DNA of 60,204 nt from Candidatus Peribacteria bacterium RIFCSPHIGHO2_01_FULL_55_13 (GCA_001788925.1 MFXS01000040.1:5511-65714), one strand, 5' to 3'. Numbered from the stretch's first letter, positions 13,885 to 22,944 are shown. The notes: generated by a model not told the origin, from the letters alone. Numbers and translations: made by a program.

Positions 13885-15126
13885 TTAGCTGCGGTGCTTT
13901 TCACGATTATGATTACCAATCCAAAAAGCAAAACTTGCCCACTGTAATCGATACTGACCTTTTACTCCATCACGAGGAATTATTATTCCCTTATCAATTA
14001 ACGCACGTATTCCGTTATTCAATGAATATTCTTTTCCAGTAAATTTTTTTTTGATCTGTTCACGTGATACCCAGTTATTCCATTTTTCTGACATTATCGT
14101 CAAAATTTCTCTTTGTAGGTCTGTAGCAATGTCCGTATAGAAGGATCTAACATAGTATCTTTGCCCAATTTGCTCAAGAGCACCATGTTTCCCAAAAAAC
14201 CCAGTATCAACATCTGTCTCATTAATGAGTTGATCATCATTTACTTCAAAGGCAGAGAAGCCAATTTGTTGGACAAAATGTGGATACCCTTCTGAGTACA
14301 GGAAGAATAACTTTTTTGCTTGTTCATCAACAAGAATCTTAATACCGGATTCCTTTTCTGATTTATCAAGTCCCCTTTGAATGACGTTTACCGTATCTTC
14401 TTGTGAAAGTGGTTTTAAATTTAATTCCTGAAATAATCTCAGTGAAGACTCGTGGCTCTCAATTAAAACATTCCTCACATTGGGCAGACCTGAAAGAATA
14501 AAAAGAATATTATTTTGATTTTCGGATATAAGTGCTTCCGAAAGATTTTTTAAGAATGTTCCAAGATTCAAATTTTTTGAAGCTTTGTCGGCTTCATCAA
14601 TTAGGATTACTAGTCCATCTTTCTTCTGGCCAACAAAAGTAGGATCTTTTAGAGATTTTATAGTATCAATTAGTGAATATATAAACTCCTGAATTAACTG
14701 TGAACTGTTATTTGCAGATTCCTCTTTCCTGTACGCAACTCCGGCCGCTTCAAATCTTGATAAAAATTCCCATGATTTTTTCAGCCATGCGATTTCCGGA
14801 TTTTCCTTTGATATTTCCCTTTCAATTGCTCTTCGTAAATTTAGAGCAAGATCTGCGATGCATATGTTTTCATCAAGTGAAATGCGAACTGTCAAAAAGT
14901 TATGCTTTTCATCCTTCCAAGGAAATTCTCCGCATGCGAACATTTGGGCTAAATTGAGTAATGACGTCTTTCCAATCCCCCTCTCCCCCAAAATTAATAA
15001 ATGAGTCGGATTAGAATTCTTAGCTTGGATTAAAGATTTATCTAATGCCTCAATTTCAAAATATCTACCAACAAACATCCCTGTATGAACAGGACTATGC
15101 GGAGTGAATGGATTTGCTTTAGACAT
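13885..15126 (-). CDS. AT-rich AAA/STAND-like ATPase with winged-helix tail
   Basis: The 413-residue protein has a P-loop GERGIGKTS (K53), a Walker B strand VILIDEAD (D177-E178) and a sensor-like FILSGLP. A winged-helix-like C-terminus starts near LQREILTIMSEKWNNW. It resembles archaeal-type/Orc-like AAA_16 ATPases that act as solitary switches, sometimes in defence. Its base composition is clearly AT-rich and its codon use differs from all neighbours, which suggests recent transfer. No partner gene or mobile element lies beside it. Function is unknown. Confidence 0.8.
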   Translation of the reverse strand: MSKANPFTPHSPVHTGMFVGRYFEIEALDKSLIQAKNSNPTHLLILGERGIGKTSLLNLAQMFACGEFPWKDEKHNFLTVRISLDENICIADLALNLRRAIEREISKENPEIAWLKKSWEFLSRFEAAGVAYRKEESANNSSQLIQEFIYSLIDTIKSLKDPTFVGQKKDGLVILIDEADKASKNLNLGTFLKNLSEALISENQNNILFILSGLPNVRNVLIESHESSLRLFQELNLKPLSQEDTVNVIQRGLDKSEKESGIKILVDEQAKKLFFLYSEGYPHFVQQIGFSAFEVNDDQLINETDVDTGFFGKHGALEQIGQRYYVRSFYTDIATDLQREILTIMSEKWNNWVSREQIKKKFTGKEYSLNNGIRALIDKGIIIPRDGVKGQYRLQWASFAFWIGNHNREKHRS

Positions 15127-15147
15127 TTCATTTGAAGTAGAAATTTA

Positions 15148-15942
15148 TCAATAGATTCGGATCTTATCATTTTGCCTTCCTGCTAACATCAAAATTGCAA
15201 TTCCCCCAACAACAATCGGCAACGAATACCACTGCCCTCTTGAAAGCTCTAGGCCGACAATATCCACCATGCTGTGCGTATTTTCCCGAACGAATTCCAG
15301 AAGAAACCGCAGCACCCCGTAGAGCATCAGAAAGATTCCCGCGGTCTGGCCGAGCGGCAGCTTCACATTCCGCAGATGCCAGAGGCATACACCGGTGATG
15401 AAGAGATCCTTGGCGACCGCATAGAGCTGCGTGGGGTGCCGTAATCCTTCTGCACCGGGAAATGCCATGCCCCACGGAAGCGTAGTGACCGTTCCGTAGA
15501 GTTCCTGATTGATGAAGTTCCCGAAGCGCCCAAGCGCCAAACCTATCGCGACGGGGATCACAGCGATGTCGGCCAGCACGAGAAGGGAAATTTTGTGTTT
15601 TCGTGACATGTAAAGAAGCGCGAGCATCACGCCGAGGAATCCGCCGTGGCTGGCCATCCCCCCTTGCCACACAGCAAAGATCTCCAGCGGGTGGCTCAGG
15701 AAGTACCGTGGATCGTAGAGAAGCACATAGCCGAGACGCCCACCAACGAGGACGCCGATGACAGACCAGGTAAGGATGTCACCCCATTGGTCTTTCGTAA
15801 GCGATAGGCCCCGGTACTTCTGCAATCGAGGAACAAGAAAATATGCGAGAACGAAGGAGATGAGGTAGAGAATGCCGTACCAGTGCACGTCGAAGCCCAG
15901 TACAGAGATCGCGATGGCGCGGGAGGGAAAAAGGGAAAACAT
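15148..15942 (-). CDS. lgt: Prolipoprotein diacylglyceryl transferase
   Basis: The 264-residue polytopic membrane protein has the Lgt motifs HGGFLGV, GRFGNFINQELYG and RHPTQLYA. It transfers diacylglycerol to the lipobox cysteine of prelipoproteins, and would serve the lipoproteins at 5467, 20690, 27096 and 30503. The ATG at 15942 is chosen because the upstream part of the open frame (to 16068) runs through a near-repeat and lacks homology. Confidence 0.95.
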   Translation of the reverse strand: MFSLFPSRAIAISVLGFDVHWYGILYLISFVLAYFLVPRLQKYRGLSLTKDQWGDILTWSVIGVLVGGRLGYVLLYDPRYFLSHPLEIFAVWQGGMASHGGFLGVMLALLYMSRKHKISLLVLADIAVIPVAIGLALGRFGNFINQELYGTVTTLPWGMAFPGAEGLRHPTQLYAVAKDLFITGVCLWHLRNVKLPLGQTAGIFLMLYGVLRFLLEFVRENTHSMVDIVGLELSRGQWYSLPIVVGGIAILMLAGRQNDKIRIY

Positions 15943-15945
15943 GAC

Positions 15946-16010
15946 GATTGCAAATTGCAGATTACATTGTACAGAATTTCTGCTGTGCAAATTGCAATTT
16001 GCAATTTTCC
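15946..16010. repeat. Near-repeat hairpin (GCAAATTGCA words) upstream of lgt
   Basis: The words GATTGCAAATTGCAGATTACATTGTAC and TGCAAATTGCAATTTGCAATT are mutually complementary. It fills the gap between lgt and the preceding membrane protein gene. Confidence 0.7.
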
Positions 16011-16012
16011 GT

Positions 16013-17446
16013 CTATTTCCCGCACACCGACTCCAACACCCACTCCCCTTTCTTCGTAAAGCACACATCCGCCAGGAAGCTCTTTACATGCTCGCCGTAG
16101 TATTCCTCAAAGAGCGGCGTAAGGACAAAAAGCGTGCCCTGGGGAAGCTGCTCCAGATACGGCAGGCGTTCTGCATCGGTTCCATACAAAAACTTCGCCC
16201 ACTCCTCTTCCTTCCACCCGGGAAGATCAAAAATGCCGGGGCCGCCAACCTCGCGATCGGGCAAGGCGCCAAGCAGCCACGGCGAGGCGGCGTTATCGAG
16301 TGCAATGACGGGCGTATTACCCGCAGGAGCTTTCAGTGCCGCCGATTGAACGGCCCGATAGGAATCCATATCGATCGTCGGAACGCGTTCCCAGGCCACC
16401 CATAGCGAGATCGCAGCCTGCGCAGCGATGATCACGATGAGAGCAGTCTGGAGTGGCACCGAGCGCACACGCGTCCAGAGATCTCGAATAGCGAGTGCGG
16501 CAAACGGCAGCAGGAAGAAATCACACTGCAGGAAGAAGCGGCGGTAGAAGACGAGGCGGAGAATGATGAAGGGAAGCGTCCAGAGTACCGCAAGCTGCCA
16601 CAGCGACCCACGTTCTTTTTTGAAGGAAAGGATCAGCCCCCAAGCGCCGAGCGCCAGCAGGATGCCGGAGGTCCGAAGGTAGAAGCTGGGATCGGGGAAT
16701 GATCCACCGGGCGCCAGATCGCCGCGAAGCTTGTAGATACTCGTAAAGGGATCGCGGACGGCTGCGGTCCAGTGCGGAAGGTAGAAGAGAAGGCTCAGAA
16801 GCGCGACGGCAGCGAGCATCCCGCCCGTCATCCATACGCGCTTGTCATGGAGCCTGCCTTTCAGGGAAAGCGCCCACCATGTGGCGATGGTGAGGCCGAG
16901 GAGAAGGCCGGTCTGGTGGTGAATGATCAGTGCAAGGAACGCGAAGAGCGCAGCACTGTAGGATTTCTTTTCAAGCGCCCTGAATGTGAACACCGTGAAG
17001 AGGAGCGCCGCATAGGTCTTCCAGTACATGCCCACGAATCCGTCGTAGTACGCCACCGAAAGCAGAGCGGTCAGCAAGACGAGAATGCCAACAGCCTTGC
17101 CTTCCTTGCCGCGCCAGCTGAGCGCAAGAGCAATGGCGAGAAAGACCGGAAACAGATTCCAGATCCACCCGAGAAGCCACTCGACGGGCATCCCAACGCG
17201 CAAAAATGGCGCAGTGAGGAGAAGGAGCCCCGGAGGATGCTCCCCCGCCCAACGCGGCAAATCCGGAAGGAGCGGAAAGCTCGCCGCGTACTTGAGGAAA
17301 AGAAAACGATAGATCCCGGGGTCGTACCCGAGCGGGATCGGGAAACGGAAGAGTGGCAGGAAAAATTTAAGAAGCAGCAATGCAACAAGCACCGCCGTGA
17401 CGCCAATGATGTATTGCTTCGTTTTCGGAAGAACCATGCCTTTCAT
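16013..17446 (-). CDS. Polytopic glycosyltransferase-like membrane protein
   Basis: The 477-residue protein has about ten hydrophobic helices. An early luminal-type loop reads PLGYDPGIYRF, and GEHPPGLLL follows; the layout resembles GT-C mannosyl/arabinosyl transferases. A soluble C-terminal part of about 110 residues ends in Cys-containing ESVCGK. It probably transfers a lipid-linked sugar on the outer face of the membrane, but the catalytic acid pair cannot be fixed with confidence. ATGs at 17446 and 17437 are both possible. The gene is divergent from tsaD. Confidence 0.65.
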   Translation of the reverse strand: MKGMVLPKTKQYIIGVTAVLVALLLLKFFLPLFRFPIPLGYDPGIYRFLFLKYAASFPLLPDLPRWAGEHPPGLLLLTAPFLRVGMPVEWLLGWIWNLFPVFLAIALALSWRGKEGKAVGILVLLTALLSVAYYDGFVGMYWKTYAALLFTVFTFRALEKKSYSAALFAFLALIIHHQTGLLLGLTIATWWALSLKGRLHDKRVWMTGGMLAAVALLSLLFYLPHWTAAVRDPFTSIYKLRGDLAPGGSFPDPSFYLRTSGILLALGAWGLILSFKKERGSLWQLAVLWTLPFIILRLVFYRRFFLQCDFFLLPFAALAIRDLWTRVRSVPLQTALIVIIAAQAAISLWVAWERVPTIDMDSYRAVQSAALKAPAGNTPVIALDNAASPWLLGALPDREVGGPGIFDLPGWKEEEWAKFLYGTDAERLPYLEQLPQGTLFVLTPLFEEYYGEHVKSFLADVCFTKKGEWVLESVCGK

Positions 17447-17510
17447 TGGGCATAAGAATACGTCGAGAGAGGTCCAAATGCACGATCTTCCCCCTCTCCC
17501 CGAAGGCCAG

Positions 17511-17522
17511 TAGGATCGCCCT
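17511..17522 (+). promoter_or_regulatory. Leaderless-type -10 box for tsaD
   Basis: TAGGAT (17511-17516), six bases, then ATG at 17523. No Shine-Dalgarno. Confidence 0.55.
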
Positions 17523-18566
17523 ATGCTCATTCTCGGAATCGAAACCTCCTGTGACGAGACTGCGGTAGCGGTTGTCCGGGACGGCACACATGTGCTTTCG
17601 TGCGTGATCTCCTCCCAACGGGCCCGCTTCGAAAACACCGGCGGCGTGATTCCGGAAGACGCTGCTCGGCAGCAGGTCCTCTGCATGCTTCCCGTTCTTC
17701 ATGCATGTCTCAAAGAAGCAAAGATCGATCCCCGCGAACTCGATGCAATTGCGGTGACGAAAGGCCCGGGGCTTTTAGGATCGCTTCTTGTGGGAACGAC
17801 GACCGCCCGTACGCTTGCAACACTTTGGAAAAAACCTCTCATCGGCGTTCATCACACGCTCGGACATCTCAGTTCCACATGGCTCGACCCAATTCAAGAC
17901 TCACCATCCACCATTCACCATCCACCATTTCCTGTCCTCACCCTCTCCGCCTCCGGCGGCCACACCGATCTCTGGCTGCGGACGAGCCACACGAAAGGAA
18001 AGCTGCTCGGATCCACCCGGGACGATGCAGCAGGCGAAGCATTCGACAAAGGCGCTGCACAGCTCGGTCTTCCCTACCCCGGCGGTCCATCGATCGCGAA
18101 AGCTGCAGAAACCGGCGACCCCCATGCATACAAGTTCCCGCTTCCATTGCATGATGACCCCTCGCTCGACTTCAGCTTCTCGGGGCTCAAGACATCACTA
18201 CGCTATCTGCTGCGCGATCTCACGGCTCACGATTCACCATCCACCATCCACGATATTGCCGCCTCCTATCAGCACGCCCTCTGCGCCCACCTCATGGACC
18301 GCATCATGCGCGCAGTTCATCGTCATCCTGAGATCAAAGAGATCCACCTTGTCGGCGGTGTCTCCGCCAATACCTCTCTCCGCGAGATGCTTCAAAAAAG
18401 TGTGCACGGAAAAACGATCCGCTGGCCAACGAAACTCATCTACTGCACCGACAACGCAGCGATGATCGCCGCAGCGGGAGAATTCCTGGTGCGGGAACAT
18501 GGAGGACGAGCGTACGAGCAGTTCGAAACCACGGCGTCGCTTCCGCTGGCAATGGCCGTTAGCTGA
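17523..18566 (+). CDS. tsaD: tRNA N6-threonylcarbamoyladenosine transferase subunit TsaD
   Basis: The 347-residue protein begins LILGIETSCDETAVAVV and has the metal-binding HHTLGH (H111, H115), SASGGHTDLWL, GAAQLGLPYPGG and FSFSGLKTSLRYLL. With TsaB/TsaE-type partners, not in this window, it installs t6A37 on ANN-decoding tRNAs. Two near-identical CACCATCCACCAT segments encode DSPSTIH-type loops at residues 126-136 and 236-244. The stop overlaps by eight bases the end of the small convergent gene at 18559. Confidence 0.96.
   Translation: MLILGIETSCDETAVAVVRDGTHVLSCVISSQRARFENTGGVIPEDAARQQVLCMLPVLHACLKEAKIDPRELDAIAVTKGPGLLGSLLVGTTTARTLATLWKKPLIGVHHTLGHLSSTWLDPIQDSPSTIHHPPFPVLTLSASGGHTDLWLRTSHTKGKLLGSTRDDAAGEAFDKGAAQLGLPYPGGPSIAKAAETGDPHAYKFPLPLHDDPSLDFSFSGLKTSLRYLLRDLTAHDSPSTIHDIAASYQHALCAHLMDRIMRAVHRHPEIKEIHLVGGVSANTSLREMLQKSVHGKTIRWPTKLIYCTDNAAMIAAAGEFLVREHGGRAYEQFETTASLPLAMAVS
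17899..17930 (+). repeat. In-frame CACCATCCACCAT near-repeat inside tsaD (copy 1)
   Basis: ACTCACCATCCACCATTCACCATCCACCATTT encodes DSPSTIHHPPF-like residues after the metal motif. Confidence 0.75.
18230..18252 (+). repeat. In-frame CACCATCCACCAT near-repeat inside tsaD (copy 2)
   Basis: GATTCACCATCCACCATCCACGA encodes DSPSTIHD. It is almost the same word as copy 1, about 330 bases upstream in the same gene. Confidence 0.75.
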
Positions 18567-18645
18567 ACGCCGGCAGCATCGCCCCAAGAACAATCGCGAT
18601 GAGGCCGAAGACGGCGAGGATGCGAACGGGGGTGGATTTCTTCAT
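18559..18645 (-). CDS. 28-residue single-span membrane protein
   Basis: The frame ATG...TAA encodes MKKSTPVRILAVFGLIAIVL and an Ala/Pro-rich end. This is a positively charged N-terminus followed by one hydrophobic helix. It lies 11 bases after the stop of the PKD protein gene on the same strand, so it could be the last gene of that operon. No Shine-Dalgarno is visible. The alternative is a leftover signal-peptide-like frame without function. Confidence 0.5.
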   Translation of the reverse strand: MKKSTPVRILAVFGLIAIVLGAMLPAFS

Positions 18646-18656
18646 AGAAAGAAAGG

Positions 18657-20693
18657 TTAGGGGTCAATGGAAATCTGATGCGTCGTCGTACTCTTTGTCC
18701 CCGTAGAATCCTCCACCGTGAGTGAGACATCGTAGAGTCCTGGTTCTTCAAAGACGTGGACGACCTTCAGCGCGTCATCGTCACTCTCGGAGCCGTCATC
18801 GAAGTTCCACCGGATCTTTTCGATGATCCCCGTGGTGCAGGTGCGGTCGAAGGAGACGCCGAAGGGCTTGCCATCCATGCGGCCCGACGTACGGCTCGGA
18901 AGGAAGCAGGCATCCAGGCGTGGCGGAAGGACCACGATCGTGCTCGTGGCCTCGTACGTGTCGCTCGCTGTAGTGTAGACCACCAGGCGCACGGGATACT
19001 TTCCCGGCTTTTCGAACGTGTGCTCCTCAATAGCGATGCCCTGCTTGCGTATGACCCCCGTGCTCTCGTCGCCGAAGATCCACTCGAATCCGGAGATCGT
19101 CTTTCCGGGAATCACCGTCTGCGATGCGTCGAAGCGGACCCTGAGGGGTGCGACCCCGCTCTTCTTATCCATCTGGAATGAGACCACGGAAGACGGCGGC
19201 TTCACCTCCACGGTGATCAGCTGCCGCATCGCCTTTCCTTCCGGGTCGCTCGCCAAAAGCGTCAGCTTGTAGGTACCGGGATGGCGGTAGCTGGCCTGCA
19301 GCATGGTTTCCGTGGAACCCACGCTCGTCGCATCCGGTGCTTCCCAGGAGAACTCGATGAGCGGCAGATTGGTCTTCGGAGTCATGGTAATCGAGAGCGG
19401 TGCCTCGCCCGTGATGCGGTTGCTCATCACCTGCGGGCTTCCCTCGAAAAGGAGATCGGGAATCCGGAGGACCTCGACCACCTGCACCAGCGTGATCACC
19501 TCGGCAATCTCGCCCGTCTTCGAGCGTGCCTCAGCGACAACCCGGAAATTCCCCTTGCGCTCGAACGTGTGGCCCACGCGGTGTTGGTCGAGGGTTTTTA
19601 CCTTTTCGGACCCATCACCGAAGTCCCATTCCACTTCCCGGAGCTCTTCATCGGTGACAAGCGTGAAGATCGTGCCAAAGGGCGGCGGGCTCAGAAGCTT
19701 CTTCGGTTCTGTCGTGACGTTGACGTTGAAGGGCTGTGGCGCCGGTTCGCGCACTTCGATCTGGCGCGTGAAGGTCTGCTGCGTCTGGTTCTGCAGGAGA
19801 ATCACCGCCGTGATGGTGTGCACACCGAGACGGACGAACACGTGCGGGACGGTGGGCTCGGTGCGGGTCTCGTCGGCTTTGCCGTCACCGTCAAAATCCC
19901 ACTGCACTTCGCGAATCTGGCCGCGGTCAGCCACGAGCTGTTCCACACTGAAGGTTACCGGCACGTCGATGATGGCCTCCGGAGGAGTCATGGTAAAGAC
20001 GGCCTTCGTGATGACCATGCGGCGACCGACGCGCCGCACCGTACCGTCCGAAAGCTGCATATGGAGGACGACGTTATAAGCGCCCGTGCGCTCGTAGACA
20101 GCCGTCACCTGCGGCACCACGGTCTCCTCATTTATTTCACCGTTGCCGTCGAAATCCCAGCGGAAGGTGACAGGGCGAAGGTTCCTGCGCGCGAGAATCT
20201 CGATGGCGCTGTCGGCGCTGAAGGTGACCGCAACCGGAGCCACGAGCTCCGTACCGGGCTCCGGCGAAACAAGATCGAGCGGGAGCGCAGGCTCGCGGAT
20301 GATCATCAGCGGCATGGCGATGCTTGCGACGATGCCCGGAAGAACGAAGGCAAAGATGCGTGTCCCGGCATTGAACTTGCCGCGTCCGGTGACTCCTTTC
20401 TCTTTGAACGTGTGATGCAATGCGATACCGGCGATGAGCAGAAGAGCCACCGCAGCGACGCCGGCCGAAAGCGTGGCGACGGGAATCAAGGACTCAAACG
20501 CCCCGATGGTATTGGGAAGTACGGTGGTAAGGAACATGCACCACCCGAGATAGACGAGATACGGAATAGTGATCAGTACGAGGATCGTGCGCCGTGCGCG
20601 CGCCCGTAGCTGGGGCGCGATAGCCTGGGGTGCGGGTCCTGTGGCCGGAGCCGTCGAGCTGATGCCGTCGACATTGGGTGGTGCGTCGCTCAT
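18657..20693 (-). CDS. Membrane protein with six PKD domains
   Basis: The 678-residue protein has three hydrophobic helices in residues 30-150. Six PKD/beta-sandwich repeats follow, marked by WDFDGNGE, WDFDGDGK, WDFGDGSE, a degenerate fourth, WIFGDEST and WNFDDGSE, each followed by a YxVxL strand. PKD units are extracellular adhesion or spacer modules, so most of the protein should face outward. The start ATG overlaps the stop of the upstream lipoprotein gene (ATGA), so the two are translationally coupled. Confidence 0.88.
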   Translation of the reverse strand: MSDAPPNVDGISSTAPATGPAPQAIAPQLRARARRTILVLITIPYLVYLGWCMFLTTVLPNTIGAFESLIPVATLSAGVAAVALLLIAGIALHHTFKEKGVTGRGKFNAGTRIFAFVLPGIVASIAMPLMIIREPALPLDLVSPEPGTELVAPVAVTFSADSAIEILARRNLRPVTFRWDFDGNGEINEETVVPQVTAVYERTGAYNVVLHMQLSDGTVRRVGRRMVITKAVFTMTPPEAIIDVPVTFSVEQLVADRGQIREVQWDFDGDGKADETRTEPTVPHVFVRLGVHTITAVILLQNQTQQTFTRQIEVREPAPQPFNVNVTTEPKKLLSPPPFGTIFTLVTDEELREVEWDFGDGSEKVKTLDQHRVGHTFERKGNFRVVAEARSKTGEIAEVITLVQVVEVLRIPDLLFEGSPQVMSNRITGEAPLSITMTPKTNLPLIEFSWEAPDATSVGSTETMLQASYRHPGTYKLTLLASDPEGKAMRQLITVEVKPPSSVVSFQMDKKSGVAPLRVRFDASQTVIPGKTISGFEWIFGDESTGVIRKQGIAIEEHTFEKPGKYPVRLVVYTTASDTYEATSTIVVLPPRLDACFLPSRTSGRMDGKPFGVSFDRTCTTGIIEKIRWNFDDGSESDDDALKVVHVFEEPGLYDVSLTVEDSTGTKSTTTHQISIDP

Positions 20694-21682
20694 TCCTGGG
20701 GAGGGAGGATGACGGTATCGGAATACTCTTCAATCGCATTGCGGAGCTCCCCTTCCGGAATACCGGGAACGGGCGCAGCGGCCTCCAGGGCGGCATCCGA
20801 GGGCAGGAGCTGCATGGCACTGAAGGGCTGAACGTTTTCGGGAATCACGATGGGCGTCTGTCCGTCATGATCCTTCCAGAGGAGGGTAAAGTTGAGGCGG
20901 AGATCGGAGCCGTCGGGCATCGGCAGCGCCGGGATCTCCCACGCGATCTTGCGGACGGTGAAGTCCGAGGCGCGGATCCAGAGTTCACCCGTGGCCTGTA
21001 AAGCGTTTACGGCTTCCCGTGCTTCTTCGGGGTTGAACTCCTCGCCGGACTCCCGCGCCGCCTCTTCGGCGTACGCAAGGAACTTCTCGGGATCAATCGC
21101 CACGGCGTAGTGGTAGACGGTTTCGCCGTCGAGCCGTGCCGTGCCGAGATCGCGGGTGACCAGCACCACGCTCGCTTGGGACTTGAGCAGATTCGCACTG
21201 GGCGTCACGGACGCCGAAGAATGCTCCTCCGGCGCATCGAACGTCCACCAGGTGCCGATGAGCTTTCCTACAAGCGTTTCATCGAGGATGCCGAGGTTTC
21301 CCGGAGCTTCGAGGGCGTGGACCTTCAGAAAGAGCCGCTGCCCCTGCACAAGGATGATATCGAACACCGAAACGACCCGCTGGTTTTCGCCTTCGATGCC
21401 CGAAAGCACCGCCGAGAGATCCACGGTACTAGCGACCGTCTGGCCGCCGTTTTCAAACGCGCCGTCGAGACGCACCGTCGCCTTGCCGCTGCCAAACGCC
21501 CCTCCCGCAAAGGTCATCGTGCCGTCCACTGTAAAAGATGCGCTGGACATCGACTGCGCTGCCACCGTCGCGCGCCGCAGCACTTCCTCCGCCGGAAGAT
21601 CCGGCGCTTTGGGAGCGCAGGCGGCAAGCAGAAGGATAAACGGAAGCGAGATCGCCCGGGGACGGACCATGGATCTAAGCAT
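20690..21682 (-). CDS. Lipoprotein, possible LppX/LolA-like lipid-binding fold
   Basis: The 330-residue product has a signal peptide and lipobox LLAAC. Alternating strands follow (ASFTVDGTMTFAGG, GQTVASTVDLSAVL, GELWIRASDFTVRKIAW). The pattern suggests the half-barrel of LolA/LppX-type lipoproteins, but this is fold-level resemblance only. It sits in the middle of a three-gene surface operon. ATGs at 21682 and 21670 are both plausible. The frame upstream of them runs into the 18-bp hairpin repeat. Confidence 0.68.
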   Translation of the reverse strand: MLRSMVRPRAISLPFILLLAACAPKAPDLPAEEVLRRATVAAQSMSSASFTVDGTMTFAGGAFGSGKATVRLDGAFENGGQTVASTVDLSAVLSGIEGENQRVVSVFDIILVQGQRLFLKVHALEAPGNLGILDETLVGKLIGTWWTFDAPEEHSSASVTPSANLLKSQASVVLVTRDLGTARLDGETVYHYAVAIDPEKFLAYAEEAARESGEEFNPEEAREAVNALQATGELWIRASDFTVRKIAWEIPALPMPDGSDLRLNFTLLWKDHDGQTPIVIPENVQPFSAMQLLPSDAALEAAAPVPGIPEGELRNAIEEYSDTVILPPQE

Positions 21683-21684
21683 AG

Positions 21685-21759
21685 CAAACGTATTTGCCAT
21701 TGGCCATTTGCGATTTGTCATTTGAAATGGAAAATCGCAAATGGCCAATCGACAATCGT
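21685..21759. repeat. Near-repeat element with an 18-bp perfect hairpin
   Basis: ATTGGCCATTTGCGATTT (21699-21716) pairs perfectly with AAATCGCAAATGGCCAAT (21732-21749). The same words occur in frame inside tkt at 7351-7385. It lies between two genes of one operon and could modulate expression. Confidence 0.85.
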
Positions 21760-21769
21760 CCTGCCCGAT

Positions 21770-22642
21770 CTATCTTCTCCCTCTCACTTCCTTTGTGATG
21801 ATATCTCCTGGTTCATCGATGAGGAATCGCAGCGTCTTGCGCACACTTGCCATCACGTCCGCCGTGAGTTCCACGGTCCTGGTTCCCCCGCGTTCGATAC
21901 GCAGCGGCGGGTCGAGAAGAATCGCAACGCGGTCGCCCTGAAGGTGATCGACGGTCGTCGAGAGCCGCTGCCCTCGCGAATCGCGCAGGGAAATGTTCCG
22001 GAGATCCATGTTCTTGGCGGATCCCGCGTTGGTGAACACGATGCGGCAGACTTCCTGCGCGCGGTTTCCGGAGACGCTCAGTTTCAAGCGCACAACCACC
22101 CGTTGCGTTCCGTAGCGCACGGGCTTCAAAAGCCGGAGATACTCGACAGAAACACTGCCCGTGGTATCGCCCGCCGTGCGCACGTTCCTTGCAGATGCAG
22201 GCACCGACATAAGCTTCACCGCTACCCCCGGCGCGGTGACCGCGTCCTGGCCCCGCAGCTCAATGCGGTGCTCGGAAGCGACATTGGCTTCTGCAGAAAG
22301 ATCCATGAAGACCGTGAGATCCATGCTTCCGCAGGCATCGACCACGACATCCGAAAGGCGCAAGTCGATCGACCCATCGCGCGCAACCGTGGCCGAGTTA
22401 CTCACCCGAAGTCCGTGCATTTCCGCATAGACCGCGGCGATGTCCGTCGCAAATCCGAGTCCTCTCCTCCGCAGACGTAGTTCTTCCACTGCGATGTCCC
22501 CCGTGCAGTCGGCCTTCAGGGAAAGACTCAGCATTTCCACGTGCTGCGCCCCGCGCGGAGCCGAAAGCATCATGCTCGGTTCTACCACTACAGAAAGCGT
22601 TGAAACGGCAGCAAGCAGCGATGCAAAAGCAGATCCGATCAT
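21770..22642 (-). CDS. Secreted beta-rich protein of unknown family
   Basis: The 290-residue protein starts with an uncleaved or cleaved signal helix (MIGSAFASLLAAVSTLSVVV). It is then almost entirely predicted beta strands with repeated phrases ending in RLS, KLM, RLKLSV and VELTADV. This is similar to extracellular Ig-like or S-layer-associated proteins. No named family is recognised. It is the first gene of the operon with the lipoprotein and the PKD protein. TACAAT (complement of 22652-22657) lies nine bases before the ATG. Confidence 0.65.
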   Translation of the reverse strand: MIGSAFASLLAAVSTLSVVVEPSMMLSAPRGAQHVEMLSLSLKADCTGDIAVEELRLRRRGLGFATDIAAVYAEMHGLRVSNSATVARDGSIDLRLSDVVVDACGSMDLTVFMDLSAEANVASEHRIELRGQDAVTAPGVAVKLMSVPASARNVRTAGDTTGSVSVEYLRLLKPVRYGTQRVVVRLKLSVSGNRAQEVCRIVFTNAGSAKNMDLRNISLRDSRGQRLSTTVDHLQGDRVAILLDPPLRIERGGTRTVELTADVMASVRKTLRFLIDEPGDIITKEVRGRR

Positions 22643-22737
22643 CAGATAGTTATTGTAACGCACGACGCCTTGCACAGACGAAAACCGGTCAGAAAATTCT
22701 TCGAAAATCTGGTATAATAATTGGAACACAAACATCT

Positions 22738-22944
22738 ATGCCCCCTCATGAAGTCTTCGGCACTGCACACGAAGCTCTGGCTCCCGGCTTCAATGTCGGT
22801 GAAGCAGTGAACAGCCGCATCGCGATGATGAACAATGCCGTCCTGGGCACCGCGATCAACCTGCTCCCGGCTGCAGTGGGAATAGGAGTGCTGATCTACG
22901 GATTTCGGAAGGTGTATGAGAAGACGCTCGGGAACATCATCTGA
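22738..22944 (+). CDS. Small single-span membrane protein, 68 aa
   Basis: Begins MPPHEVFGTAHEALAPGFNV, then one hydrophobic helix (LGTAINLLPAAVGIGVLIYGF) and a short basic tail. TATAAT at 22713-22718 gives a short leader. Family unknown. It is divergent from the surface operon. Confidence 0.65.
   Translation: MPPHEVFGTAHEALAPGFNVGEAVNSRIAMMNNAVLGTAINLLPAAVGIGVLIYGFRKVYEKTLGNII

Noticed and set aside
19281-20609. 442-codon open frame on the plus strand opposite the PKD gene
   Set aside because: It is antisense to the PKD protein, rich in Arg/His/Asp with no domain pattern; open frames opposite GC-rich genes are common.
21110-22480. 456-codon plus-strand open frame
   Set aside because: It runs antisense across two genes of the surface operon and has no recognisable motif.
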